Part shown: positions 6,567-14,510 of the stretch, in pieces
Numbering within the stretch: the stretch's first letter is position 1
How the letters are laid out: each line of letters begins with the position of its first letter
DNA from: a virus
Virus record (IMG/VR): IMGVR_UViG_3300013131_000255
Location: 1 to 23,121 of that record
Strand: one strand, 5' to 3'
Length of the DNA: 23,121 bases
The notes under the pieces: model-generated
Told to the model about the DNA's origin: nothing
The model's database searches: none
What the model saw: only the letters and a program-made list of their open reading frames with translations
Program-made: the position numbers and the translations under genes

Positions 6567-7235
6567 ATGGCAGCATTATCAAACAAGGAAAAAACTCCTC
6601 CAAAAAACGACATTAAGTTTTCAATAACATTGTCAGAAGAACAAAAAGCCGCAAAATCAAAAATATTAGAAACGCCATTTAATTTTATTATTGGTAAAGC
6701 TGGTTCTGGTAAAACATTGCTAGCAGTACAAATTGCATTGGATATGTTCTTTAAACGCAGAATAGATAAAATTATCATAACTCGTCCAACTGTGTCAAAT
6801 GAAGATAATGGATTTTTGCCAGGAACATTAGCAGAAAAAATGGATCCGTGGTTAGTTCCGATTCGAAGCAATATGCGTAAAGTATATAACAAACCAGAGT
6901 TATTAGATAAAATGGAAAAGGAAGAAAATATAGAATTGGTTTCTTTAGCACACTTCCGCGGACGTACATTTGATAATGCAGTTTGTATAGTAGATGAATT
7001 TCAAAACTTGACTAAACAACAGTTGCAAATGGTATTGTCTCGTTTAGGTAAAGATAGTATTATGATATTAACAGGCGATAGATATCAAATAGATTTAAAA
7101 TTTAATAATGATTCGGCAGTTCATGAAGTACCTAAAATTAAACCATCTCGTTTTGTAAATGAAATTATTTTAACAGATAATCATCGTCATGAAGCGTTAG
7201 AGGAGATTTTAAACTTGCTAAATGAAAAGTATTGA
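6567..7235 (+). CDS. phoH: PhoH-family P-loop ATPase
   Basis: 222 residues, the usual size of phage PhoH. Walker A GKAGSGKT is at 43-50. The family block around 82-99 (NGFLPGTLAEKMDPWLVPI) is clear, RGRTF is at 131-135, Walker B with VDEFQNLT is at 142-149, and the sensor-like ILTGDRYQIDL is at 167-177. These make the family assignment secure. PhoH proteins are predicted ATPases linked to RNA metabolism and, in some hosts, to phosphate starvation; phoH is very common in marine T4-like phages, but its biochemical role in infection is unknown. No clear Shine-Dalgarno is visible. Its place between capsid and neck genes implies late expression. Confidence 0.95.
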   Translation: MAALSNKEKTPPKNDIKFSITLSEEQKAAKSKILETPFNFIIGKAGSGKTLLAVQIALDMFFKRRIDKIIITRPTVSNEDNGFLPGTLAEKMDPWLVPIRSNMRKVYNKPELLDKMEKEENIELVSLAHFRGRTFDNAVCIVDEFQNLTKQQLQMVLSRLGKDSIMILTGDRYQIDLKFNNDSAVHEVPKIKPSRFVNEIILTDNHRHEALEEILNLLNEKY

Positions 7236-7249
7236 TATTTATATGTAAA
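7235..7249 (+). promoter_or_regulatory. Candidate promoter element before gp13
   Basis: ATATTTATATGTAAA overlaps the last base of the phoH stop codon and lies 11-25 nt before the gp13 start at 7261. It is a variant of the ATATTTATA-TAAA element seen in other gaps of this window. Confidence 0.3.
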
Positions 7250-7260
7250 AAGGGAATATA

Positions 7261-8499
7261 ATGGATTACAGCGAAAATAGACCAATCTGGCCAGGCAGTT
7301 CATCATTTACTGTTGGGTCTACACCATTTGGATTTTTCGATGCAGATCCAATATTCCAACAACAAGCAGATAGTTTTGCAAAATTTGCAGCACAACATGT
7401 TGGATATCCAATCATGGATGTAGAATTAATTGATATTAATTTTTATACAGCATTGGAAGCAGCTACAGTTGAATACTCAAATCAAATTAATCAAGTTAAT
7501 ATTGTAAATAACCTATTAAATACATTAGGTGTACAAACAGGTTCTGCATTTTTAAATGGAGGTAGTTTTACTGGTAAAACTGTTGGTACATCATTAAATT
7601 ATATTACAAAATTATCTAAAGCGTACGGTACAGAAGCAGATAGCGGTGGAAATGTAAAATGGCGTAAAGCTGTTATTAACATACAACCCGGACAACAAAC
7701 TTATAGTATACGAGAAGCAGTTTCAGCATCATTAGCTGCTGAATCGGCATCATTATCAACTACTAGTTCAGTTGAAATTCGCAGAGTATTACATAACACA
7801 CCGCCAGCTATTGTTAGATATTTTGATCCATTCGTAGGAACAGGATTGGGTTCTCAGCAATTATTAGATTCATTTAACTTTGGTGGATTCTCCCCATCTA
7901 TTAGTTTCATGATGATGCCAGTTCATGCAGATTTATTAAGATTGCAAGCAATTGAATTTAATGATCAAATTCGTAAGTCTCATTATACTTTTGAAATACA
8001 CGGGGATGATATTAAATTTTGGCCTGTGCCGACATCCGGTACCGGTTCTTCGGCATCTTCATTATTTTATAGCAAAGTATGGATCGAATATTTATTCGAA
8101 GAAGAAAAAGATCAACAAGCATTTTTATTTGGTAATACCGCACTTATAAACGGTGTTGTAAGTGACGCATCAAATATACCATATACATATCAAACATATA
8201 GTACAATTAATGATATGGGTAGAGCTTGGATATTTAAATACGGTGTTGCACTAGTTAAAGAAATGTTAGGATACGTTCGTGGTAAATATTCATCAGTACC
8301 GATTCCAAATGCTGAAGTAACACTTAACGGATCTGATTTAGTATCACAAGGACAATCTGAAAAAGAAGCATTAATAACGCAGCTTCGAGAATTTTTAGAT
8401 AAATTAACTAAAGAACAAATGTTAACGCGTCAAAATGCAGAAGCAACACAGATGAATGAGTTGTTAGCAAAGGTTCCGCTTAAAATTTATGTTGGATAA
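7261..8499 (+). CDS. 13: Neck protein, T4 gp13-like head completion
   Basis: 412 residues against about 309 in T4 gp13. gp13 binds the portal after packaging and, with gp14, forms the neck to which the tail attaches. The N-terminal VGYPIMDVELIDINFYTALE at 47-66 parallels the T4 start (small helical domain after a P-x-x-x-VEL motif). The C-terminus is the strongest match: WIFKYGVALVKEMLG, then LNGSDLVSQGQSEKEALITQL at about 355-375 and the terminal KIYVG, comparable to the T4 ending with [20 protein letters not shown] and GILVG. The extra length is mostly Ser/Gly-rich sequence near residues 90-190. It is preceded by AAAGGGAA and followed at once by gp14. Confidence 0.85.
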   Translation: MDYSENRPIWPGSSSFTVGSTPFGFFDADPIFQQQADSFAKFAAQHVGYPIMDVELIDINFYTALEAATVEYSNQINQVNIVNNLLNTLGVQTGSAFLNGGSFTGKTVGTSLNYITKLSKAYGTEADSGGNVKWRKAVINIQPGQQTYSIREAVSASLAAESASLSTTSSVEIRRVLHNTPPAIVRYFDPFVGTGLGSQQLLDSFNFGGFSPSISFMMMPVHADLLRLQAIEFNDQIRKSHYTFEIHGDDIKFWPVPTSGTGSSASSLFYSKVWIEYLFEEEKDQQAFLFGNTALINGVVSDASNIPYTYQTYSTINDMGRAWIFKYGVALVKEMLGYVRGKYSSVPIPNAEVTLNGSDLVSQGQSEKEALITQLREFLDKLTKEQMLTRQNAEATQMNELLAKVPLKIYVG

Positions 8500-8508
8500 G
8501 GAGGATGA

Positions 8509-9024
8509 ATGGCACTATTTGGCGGGATGCGAGATGCAAAATTTTTAGCATCAATTAACAGAGAATTACTAAACGCAATTATAGATACTGAAATAGAATT
8601 TTTTAAACTGCATATAGAAACTAGTAATTCAAATATATACGGCGAGTCTGAAAATAAATCATACTATGATTCTATATTAATTCCTTGTTTAATCACTAAA
8701 GAAGGAAAAACTGCAAATATGGATGATTATGGTCATTCATATACAAGAACAGCTCAGTTTGGAGTGTCGCGAGATATATTAGAACGTGCAGATTTTTATC
8801 CAGAAGTTGGTGACATAATATTTTGGGATAATGAATATTATGAAGTTGATAACGTAGATGCAAATCAGTATTTTGCAGGAAAAAATCCAGAAACATGGCC
8901 AAACGGTGCAAATCATGGTTATAGTGTTTCTATCATGATAGATACTCACGCAACAAGACAAACGCCACAAGGTATTAAAAATTTAAGACGCGGTGGTGAT
9001 AATAAATTTGGATACAAACAATAA
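8509..9024 (+). CDS. 14: Neck protein, T4 gp14-like
   Basis: 171 residues, shorter than T4 gp14 (about 256). The supporting segment is PEVGDIIFWDNEYYEVDNVD at about 97-116, comparable to the GDLIYF...LFEINWVEP stretch of gp14, together with the order gp13-gp14-gp15. The following YFAGKNPETWPNGANHGYSV continues the beta-rich domain. The protein would cap the connector with gp13. It has the strongest Shine-Dalgarno in the window, AAGGAGG at 8498-8504, overlapping the gp13 stop. The C-terminus is basic and Gly-rich. The next gene overlaps it by TAATG at 9022-9026. Confidence 0.72.
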   Translation: MALFGGMRDAKFLASINRELLNAIIDTEIEFFKLHIETSNSNIYGESENKSYYDSILIPCLITKEGKTANMDDYGHSYTRTAQFGVSRDILERADFYPEVGDIIFWDNEYYEVDNVDANQYFAGKNPETWPNGANHGYSVSIMIDTHATRQTPQGIKNLRRGGDNKFGYKQ

Positions 9025-10226
9025 TGCCTAGATATAACAAACAAAATATCGACCGGAAAAGTAATAAACCTAACCCGCCTACAACTGAAGGGTTAACTCC
9101 TGATTTGTTATTGAATAGAGCTGCACAAACACGCAGAGATGATGATATAATACGCAATGAAAAACGTACTTTATATGACATCGATTATGCAATTAAATGG
9201 TATATTGACAACGAAATTCAACCACAAATAACAGATAAAGATGTTTTAATACCAGTTCCTACTATATTTTCTAACGGTGAAAAATGGGACAATGTACGTA
9301 GATTAGGATATTTACGTGATGAAAAAGGTATGTTACAGTCTCCATTAATCTTATTAAAGCGTAATAGTGCCGTAGAACGAGATAATTTACGTACATTGGA
9401 TGTTAATCGTATTCCTAGTAGCAACTTGTTAACACATAAACAAAAATATAATGCTAGAAATCGTTATGAAGATGAACTATTTCCAATACCAACAAATCAA
9501 CCAGCATCATCTGAAAAGATATATGTTATAGATGTTCCTAAATATGTAACTGTTGAATATGATATGATGATTTGGTGTGATTTTACTTCACAACTAAATG
9601 ATGTTATTGATCAAATATTACCATATGGTAGATATTTATGGGGCAATGATGGAAATCGATTCACTACTAGTATCGGCAGTATAACATTTGAAACAGTGAA
9701 TACCGTTGGGGAAGACCGATTGGTTCGGGCAAGTGTACCATTAACTGTATTAGGAACATTGTTATCAGAACAAGAATCCCGAGTATCTACATTGAAAAAA
9801 ATGTATTCTGTAAAAAAAGTAGTATTCGATTACACAGTAACAGATGAATTATTGTTTACTACTACAAAAGTACCTCAAGAAATTCTACAAATGGGTGGTG
9901 GTACTATAGTTACCGGCGGAGGTAATCAAGTACAGATAACAAACAACATATTTTCATATTTAGTTGCAACTCGAGATGAAACTGCTACATATTCAAATTC
10001 AACAACAGTTACAGTATCTGCACAAGCAGCATTAAACCCAGTTACATTTACCGCAGCAACAAAAAATGAATTTGATGTATATATAAATGGTCAATATATT
10101 GATAAAGTATGTTATACCTGGACACCTAGTGATACTGGTACACAGACAATGATATTTGATACATCAACATTAGGATATTCTATAGACAGCAATGATACGG
10201 TAATAGTAAATGGGAGATGGGCATAA
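9024..10226 (+). CDS. 15: Tail completion/sheath stabiliser, T4 gp15-like, with extra C-terminal domain
   Basis: 400 residues; T4 gp15 has about 272. gp15 caps the tail tube and sheath and docks the tail to the neck. The T4-like core shows LIPVPTIFSNGEKWDNVRR at about 75-93 (T4 has a RVPITYAS...W segment), then DMMIWCDFTSQLNDVIDQIL at 179-198 followed by PYGRYLWGNDG, matching the helix-strand block around VEQILPYF of gp15, and a conserved beta stretch to about 250. Residues 290-400 are an addition: Gly-rich linker, then beta-rich sequence ending FDVYINGQYIDKV...VIVNGRWA, which resembles modules in phage fibres. Its start overlaps the gp14 stop and its stop overlaps the next start. Confidence 0.75.
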   Translation: MPRYNKQNIDRKSNKPNPPTTEGLTPDLLLNRAAQTRRDDDIIRNEKRTLYDIDYAIKWYIDNEIQPQITDKDVLIPVPTIFSNGEKWDNVRRLGYLRDEKGMLQSPLILLKRNSAVERDNLRTLDVNRIPSSNLLTHKQKYNARNRYEDELFPIPTNQPASSEKIYVIDVPKYVTVEYDMMIWCDFTSQLNDVIDQILPYGRYLWGNDGNRFTTSIGSITFETVNTVGEDRLVRASVPLTVLGTLLSEQESRVSTLKKMYSVKKVVFDYTVTDELLFTTTKVPQEILQMGGGTIVTGGGNQVQITNNIFSYLVATRDETATYSNSTTVTVSAQAALNPVTFTAATKNEFDVYINGQYIDKVCYTWTPSDTGTQTMIFDTSTLGYSIDSNDTVIVNGRWA

Positions 10227-10531
10227 TGAGACAGTTTAAACCCGGACAATTACGCCCTGGCTTATTGTATGATATTACCTCATCATATGCATTAACCGCA
10301 TCATATGCACTTAATCAACAAGAATCATATAGAATTGTGTCAGGTAGTATAACAGCACAAGTAGATACTTCAAACAATATATTTTTAATTAAAAATGCAG
10401 GTACTAATGTATTAACTGTATCACAAAGTGGAGTAGTTGTATTAGCAACACAATCTGCAGAACTAACAGACACAGCACCGGTAGGTGGTATATATTTTAC
10501 ATCATCTTCATTTTTTGTAGGACTAGAATAA
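10226..10531 (+). CDS. Small Ser/Thr-rich virion or fibre-associated protein
   Basis: 101 residues from ATG 10226, which overlaps the gp15 stop as TAATG with GGGAGATGGG upstream; an in-frame ATG at 10217 would add MGI but has a poorly spaced ribosome site. The protein begins MRQFKPGQLRPG, then SSYALTASYALN, a repeat visible in DNA as TCATATGCA at 10283 and 10301 (18-nt period), and a beta-type tail with NIFLIKNAGTNVLTVSQSGVVVL. The SYAL/ASYAL wording is shared with the large fibre protein at 12149, so it probably belongs to the same fibre or adaptor assembly. No enzymatic motif. Function unknown. Confidence 0.75.
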   Translation: MRQFKPGQLRPGLLYDITSSYALTASYALNQQESYRIVSGSITAQVDTSNNIFLIKNAGTNVLTVSQSGVVVLATQSAELTDTAPVGGIYFTSSSFFVGLE

Positions 10532-10539
10532 TTAGATAT

Positions 10540-10554
10540 ATATTTATATAAAAA
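10540..10554 (+). promoter_or_regulatory. Candidate promoter element before the first fibre gene
   Basis: ATATTTATATAAAAA lies in the 35-nt gap after 10531 and 13 nt before ATG 10567. It is a variant of the recurrent ATATTTATA-TAAA element and is followed by AAAAAGGAT, a likely ribosome site. Confidence 0.33.
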
Positions 10555-10566
10555 AGGATAATTTAA

Positions 10567-11640
10567 ATGGCAACATGGAAAAAGGTCATTGTCTCGGGCA
10601 GTAACGCAAATCTAACGGCATTACAAGTAGACAACTTAACATCCGGTCAAGTAGTAATTGGAGGCGGGGCTAGTAACCTTTCTACAACGGCTATTAATGG
10701 TACTGGAAATATTGTAGCAACAACGGGCGCATCTGGACTATCACATTCTGGTAGTTTTTCCGGATCATTTCAAGGCGATGGTTCTCAGTTAACAGGTATA
10801 ACTGCGGGTAGTTTAACTAATACACTTACATTTGGTGAAGGTTTAGGTGGAGCTGTTTCATTTAATGGATCTGCAGCTGTTACATTAACGGTATCGGGCG
10901 CAGCTGATTTAACAAGCAATACAATTGTAAAATGGGATGATACTGATGGTAAATTCCAACCAACTAGTTTAGCAGACAATGGTACTGTTGTTTCTGGTGC
11001 ATCATCTATTCAGTTAACAGGAGCAAATTCATCATTAACAGGATCATTTACTGGTTCATTCACCGGAGATGGATCGCAATTAACCGGTATTGCAACTACA
11101 CTGACTATTGATGCAGACGCCGGCGGTCCTAGCACAGTAGCATTAGCAACACAAACATTAGATATTCAAGGTACTGCTAATGAAATCGAAACATCGGTAT
11201 CCGGCCAGACTATTACAATTGGATTACCTAACGATGTAACAATTGGTAATAATTTAACCGTTACTGGCGATTTATTTGTTAATGGTACTGCTACATATAT
11301 TAATACACAAGATTTATATGTAGAAGATAAATTTATACTATTAGCATCTGGTTCAGCTGGTACAACAGATGGTGGTATTGTTATTGACAGAGGTTCTGAA
11401 GCCGCGGGAAATATTGCGTTCGGATTTGATTCAGCCACAGGTCGTTGGGGATTCCAAGATGGATTAATTGATACATCCAATGCATTAGATCCAACTGCAG
11501 CATCTGGTGTAAGCGGTTCATTTATGTCATATGTATTCACAGAAGCATCACATGGTGCAACAAAACCAACTACCGGTGAGTTTGCTAAAGAAGGTGCAAT
11601 TTATACAAATACAGACGGCACGGTTTGGATTTATGCATAA
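10567..11640 (+). CDS. Tail fibre protein with GDGSQLTGI repeats
   Basis: 357 residues, rich in Gly, Ser, Thr and Ala and low in Cys and Met, as in trimeric phage fibres. It starts MATWKKVIVSGS, a module shared with the fibre at 12149. Two copies of a SGSF-x-GDGSQLTGI motif lie at about 61-78 and 158-175. A further familiar fibre block, GDLFVNGTATYINTQDLYVE at about 235-254, continues into DKFILLASGSAGTTDGGIVI; comparable blocks occur in marine T4-like fibres. It should be a structural part of a host-binding fibre. It has no catalytic motif. Neighbours are the small protein upstream and two tiny genes downstream. Confidence 0.82.
   Translation: MATWKKVIVSGSNANLTALQVDNLTSGQVVIGGGASNLSTTAINGTGNIVATTGASGLSHSGSFSGSFQGDGSQLTGITAGSLTNTLTFGEGLGGAVSFNGSAAVTLTVSGAADLTSNTIVKWDDTDGKFQPTSLADNGTVVSGASSIQLTGANSSLTGSFTGSFTGDGSQLTGIATTLTIDADAGGPSTVALATQTLDIQGTANEIETSVSGQTITIGLPNDVTIGNNLTVTGDLFVNGTATYINTQDLYVEDKFILLASGSAGTTDGGIVIDRGSEAAGNIAFGFDSATGRWGFQDGLIDTSNALDPTAASGVSGSFMSYVFTEASHGATKPTTGEFAKEGAIYTNTDGTVWIYA
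10774..11091 (+). repeat. Two in-gene copies of the GDGSQLTGI module
   Basis: Copies at 10774-10800 and 11065-11091 encode GDGSQLTGI after a GSF-rich run; the DNA has drifted at synonymous sites (GGCGATGGTTCTCAGTTA against GGAGATGGATCGCAATTA), so selection acts on the protein. A more distant copy (GDGSDLFNV) occurs at 22141-22167 in a different gene. Confidence 0.7.
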
Positions 11641-11670
11641 AATTTTATATATTTAGATTAAAGAGTTATA

Positions 11671-11856
11671 ATGGGTATTATAGATAAAAAACCAAATTCC
11701 TCTCCCGGTAACTCTGGGGAGGAATTTACTTTAGATAAAATAGAAATTGAATATTTATTGGATTTGATTAAAAATTCATCATTTCCAGGAACACATTTAG
11801 AAATGTTATATACAGTAGTATATAAATTACAACAACAATATTTATCAAAAAAATAA
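11671..11856 (+). CDS. Small conserved-looking protein (61 aa, unknown)
   Basis: 61 residues. The first 20 are Pro/Ser/Gly-rich and probably flexible; the rest is helical (FTLDKIEIEYLLDLIKN and LEMLYTVVYKLQQQYLSKK). No membrane segment. An AAAGAG lies 9 nt before the ATG and an ATATTTAG tract (11649-11656) resembles the promoter-like element. It is followed 6 nt later by another small gene with a similarly helical product; the two look like a pair. Function unknown; position inside the fibre cassette is the only clue. Confidence 0.65.
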   Translation: MGIIDKKPNSSPGNSGEEFTLDKIEIEYLLDLIKNSSFPGTHLEMLYTVVYKLQQQYLSKK

Positions 11857-11862
11857 TAAGTT

Positions 11863-12036
11863 ATGTTAACACTTCAAGATTTAGGGGTATTGCGACAAGC
11901 ATTAGATACAGTTACAATTACTGGTAAAGATGCAAAATATATTGCTGAATTACAAACAAAATTAGAACAAGAAATTCTTAAAGTATCTAATAATAACACT
12001 CCGGTTTTAGACAAAGTACAACCTTCAAAAAAATAA
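11863..12036 (+). CDS. Small helical protein (57 aa, unknown)
   Basis: ATG at 11863, TAA at 12034-12036. The product begins MLTLQDLGVLRQALDTVTI and has a long helix through IAELQTKLEQEILKVSNN, ending VLDKVQPSKK. It is too short to be listed by a 60-residue cut-off. It begins 6 nt after the preceding small gene, reads in the same direction, fills an otherwise empty 290-nt gap, and has codon use like its neighbours, so it is likely real. No strong Shine-Dalgarno is seen. The helix could form a short coiled coil. Function unknown. Confidence 0.6.
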   Translation: MLTLQDLGVLRQALDTVTITGKDAKYIAELQTKLEQEILKVSNNNTPVLDKVQPSKK

Positions 12037-12054
12037 TGTTATTTTCCTAGTTTT

Positions 12055-12070
12055 ATATTTATTATAAAAT
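12055..12070 (+). promoter_or_regulatory. Candidate promoter element before the large fibre gene
   Basis: ATATTTATTATAAAAT sits at the start of a 112-nt gap before ATG 12149. It belongs to the ATATTTATA-TAAA family seen in this window. Between it and the ATG lies a short less AT-rich stretch (12079-12110) containing GGCACACACACGGC, so a longer 5' leader than elsewhere is possible. Confidence 0.33.
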
Positions 12071-12148
12071 ATATTGTTGGCCGCAAGGAAGTAGGCACAC
12101 ACACGGCATAAGTGTATGTATCTAACCACAATATGAAAAGGAAATAAT

Positions 12149-14509
12149 ATGCCAAATTGGAAAAAGGTCTTAACCTCCGGATCTGCCGGAGAACTTGCAT
12201 CTTTATATGCGCCGAGTATAACAGGTTCTCTATTAGGAACTGCATCTTATGCAACTCAAGCACTATCGAGTTCATATGCTTTAAACGGTGGTGTAACACA
12301 ATTATTAGCAGGACCTAACATAACTCTTTCCCCAACAACGGGTAAAGGACAAGTAACTATTTCTGCTACTGCTGGAGGGCCTTCCTATAATACAGCAACC
12401 GGGTCTTATGGATCTTTTTATGACACAACTACACAAACAAATCCTGTAGGTAATATTCCACGTTTAATGTCTTTCAACACAACAGACATTACAAACGGAG
12501 TATCCATATCAGGATCAACATCTCCATACAACACATATATTAAAACAGAAAACCCAGGTGTATATAATATCCAGTTTTCAGCTCAAATAGATAAAACAGA
12601 CGCTGGAACTGATGAAATAGTAATTTGGCTTAGTAAAAATGGTATCGATTTAGCAGATACTGCTACTACAATCACATTAAGTGGTAACAACGATAAACAA
12701 GTAGCAGCTTGGAACTGGTTCGTAAACTCAGCAGCTAATGACTATTACCAAATAATATGGTATTCAGCAGATACCGATTTAAGACTCTTAGCTGAAACCG
12801 CAGGTGGTGGACACCCAGGCATTCCTTCAGTAATATTAACTGTAAATAGAGTAGATCAATTTTTATCAAATACCGGATCATTTAGTGGATCATTTACGGG
12901 CCAATTAATTGGTACAGCATCTTGGGCAACAAATGCAATAACTGCAAGTTATGTTTTAAATGCAGTATCATCTAGTTTTGCTAGTACTGCGAGTTATGTT
13001 AATTCATTAAACCAAGACGTAATAATTACCGGGTCTTTAATAGTATCAGCATCAGGAACAACCAATGATTTATTAATCGGTTCAAACAAATTATTTGTAT
13101 CCTCCTCCGGTGATGTCGGTATTGGGATTACATCATCACTTAATGCAAAATTACATGTTAATAATACTGGTGCCGGTAATTCATTCCTAGTAGAAGATGA
13201 CACAAATCCGGATTCAACACCATTTGTTATTGGATCTACAGGTAATGTTAGTATAGGTACTGGAAGTGTTGGTACCTATAAATTAGATGTTGTTGACGTT
13301 GATCCACAATTAAGAGTTTACGGAACTTCAAACAATAGAGCGTTTAGGTTATATCCTACTAACGGTGCTATTGAAGCGGATAATACAAGTTTTTATTTAA
13401 ATAGGGTATCAACAACTAATATATTATTAGGTGCCGGTGGTGGTAATACGGGAGTAGGCTCAGTTCAATCACCTGCATATAAACTTCATGTTTCCTCTTC
13501 TGGAACAACCGCTCTAGGAGTAGATGTTCCTGATGGGAACACCGTTTCATTATCATTACGCAGAAGAGATAATGATAGTGCATGGTTATTTAATTTAGCA
13601 GGAAACGATTTAAGAATATATAATAGTAGCGGAAGTGGTACGGGAAATGATATTTTATTTGGGGTTGATTCTAGTGGTAATAGCGTAGCAAATAATGTTG
13701 GTATTGGAAAAACTGCACCAAACGCTAAATTAGATGTTTCTGGTTCTACTATTATATCTGGATCATTAACTACTACATCATCTGTATTTTTTAAAAATTT
13801 ACCTAATACATCAACAAGTAATACTGTATATTATAATACAACTACCGGTGAATTAACATATGCAACCGCCGGCGCAGGATCATCTGATTTTCCATATACC
13901 GGTTCTGCCATTATATCAGGATCATTAATAGTAACCGGATCAGTTAATGTAACCCAAAATATAACAGGCTCACGAATGTATTTGTCTGGGTCTATTGGAA
14001 CAGTATCTGGCTCAACATTAATATTATATGGGTCCGGCTCTACAAATCCAATATTCACAGTACAAGGATCACAAGGTGAATTATTTTCCGTAACAGATAA
14101 CTTATCAGGATCATTATTCTCAGTTAATGATATTTCCGGATTACCAGTATTAGAGGCATTCTCAGATAATACAGTATTACTAGGTAGTTACCAAGATCCG
14201 ATGTTAATTACAACTACAAAGCTAGTAACTACAGCATCAGGAGCCTTCAATATATATAGTTTACCTACAGCATCATATGATACAGCATTCTATGAATATT
14301 CGATCAGATCTGGTTCAAATGCACGTGCTGGTTCGATTATGGCTATTCAATCAGGATCATCGGTAAATTTCACTGAAACTACAACAACTGATTTTGGATC
14401 TACTGCAGGATTTGCATTTACCGTTTTAATATCCGGTGCTAGTATGATATTAACAGGATCAGCAACAACATCGGGTTGGACAATAAAAACAATAGTAAAA
14501 GGTTTATAA
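12149..14509 (+). CDS. Large tail fibre protein with C1q-like domain
   Basis: 786 residues. Order of parts: MPNWKKVLTSGS at 1-12, shared with the fibre at 10567; GTASYATQALSSSYA at about 30-44; a jelly-roll, C1q/TNF-like block at about 78-236 (SYGSFYDTT, GVYNIQFSAQ, EIVIWLSKNG, PSVILTVNRV); GSF/GTASWAT/TASYV linkers at 240-292; fibre shaft repeats with DVGIG-AKLHV and NVSIG-YKLDV near 320-390, and again near 510-530; and a C-terminal beta domain from about 690 (YDTAFYEYSIRSGSNARAGS to the end). Such proteins form trimeric fibres with receptor-binding domains. The jelly-roll and C-terminal domains are candidates for host contact. AAAGG precedes the start. A short GC-rich hairpin (12175-12191) lies in codons 9-15. 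Confidence 0.85.
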   Translation: MPNWKKVLTSGSAGELASLYAPSITGSLLGTASYATQALSSSYALNGGVTQLLAGPNITLSPTTGKGQVTISATAGGPSYNTATGSYGSFYDTTTQTNPVGNIPRLMSFNTTDITNGVSISGSTSPYNTYIKTENPGVYNIQFSAQIDKTDAGTDEIVIWLSKNGIDLADTATTITLSGNNDKQVAAWNWFVNSAANDYYQIIWYSADTDLRLLAETAGGGHPGIPSVILTVNRVDQFLSNTGSFSGSFTGQLIGTASWATNAITASYVLNAVSSSFASTASYVNSLNQDVIITGSLIVSASGTTNDLLIGSNKLFVSSSGDVGIGITSSLNAKLHVNNTGAGNSFLVEDDTNPDSTPFVIGSTGNVSIGTGSVGTYKLDVVDVDPQLRVYGTSNNRAFRLYPTNGAIEADNTSFYLNRVSTTNILLGAGGGNTGVGSVQSPAYKLHVSSSGTTALGVDVPDGNTVSLSLRRRDNDSAWLFNLAGNDLRIYNSSGSGTGNDILFGVDSSGNSVANNVGIGKTAPNAKLDVSGSTIISGSLTTTSSVFFKNLPNTSTSNTVYYNTTTGELTYATAGAGSSDFPYTGSAIISGSLIVTGSVNVTQNITGSRMYLSGSIGTVSGSTLILYGSGSTNPIFTVQGSQGELFSVTDNLSGSLFSVNDISGLPVLEAFSDNTVLLGSYQDPMLITTTKLVTTASGAFNIYSLPTASYDTAFYEYSIRSGSNARAGSIMAIQSGSSVNFTETTTTDFGSTAGFAFTVLISGASMILTGSATTSGWTIKTIVKGL

Positions 14510-14510
14510 T

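Noticed and set aside
7952-8149. 65-aa + strand frame inside the gp13-like gene
   Set aside because: Fully nested in another frame of a well-supported gene, with no ribosome site and no recognisable domain.
10217-10228. ATG at 10217 as the start of the 101-aa gene
   Set aside because: The ribosome-site spacing is poor; ATG 10226 forms a TAATG overlap like other junctions here and has GGGAGATGGG upstream. The 3-residue difference is minor.
10283-10309. 18-nt tandem repeat TCATATGCA as a CRISPR or regulatory repeat
   Set aside because: Only two units, in frame, encoding SYAL/ASYAL of a fibre-type protein; it is a coding repeat.
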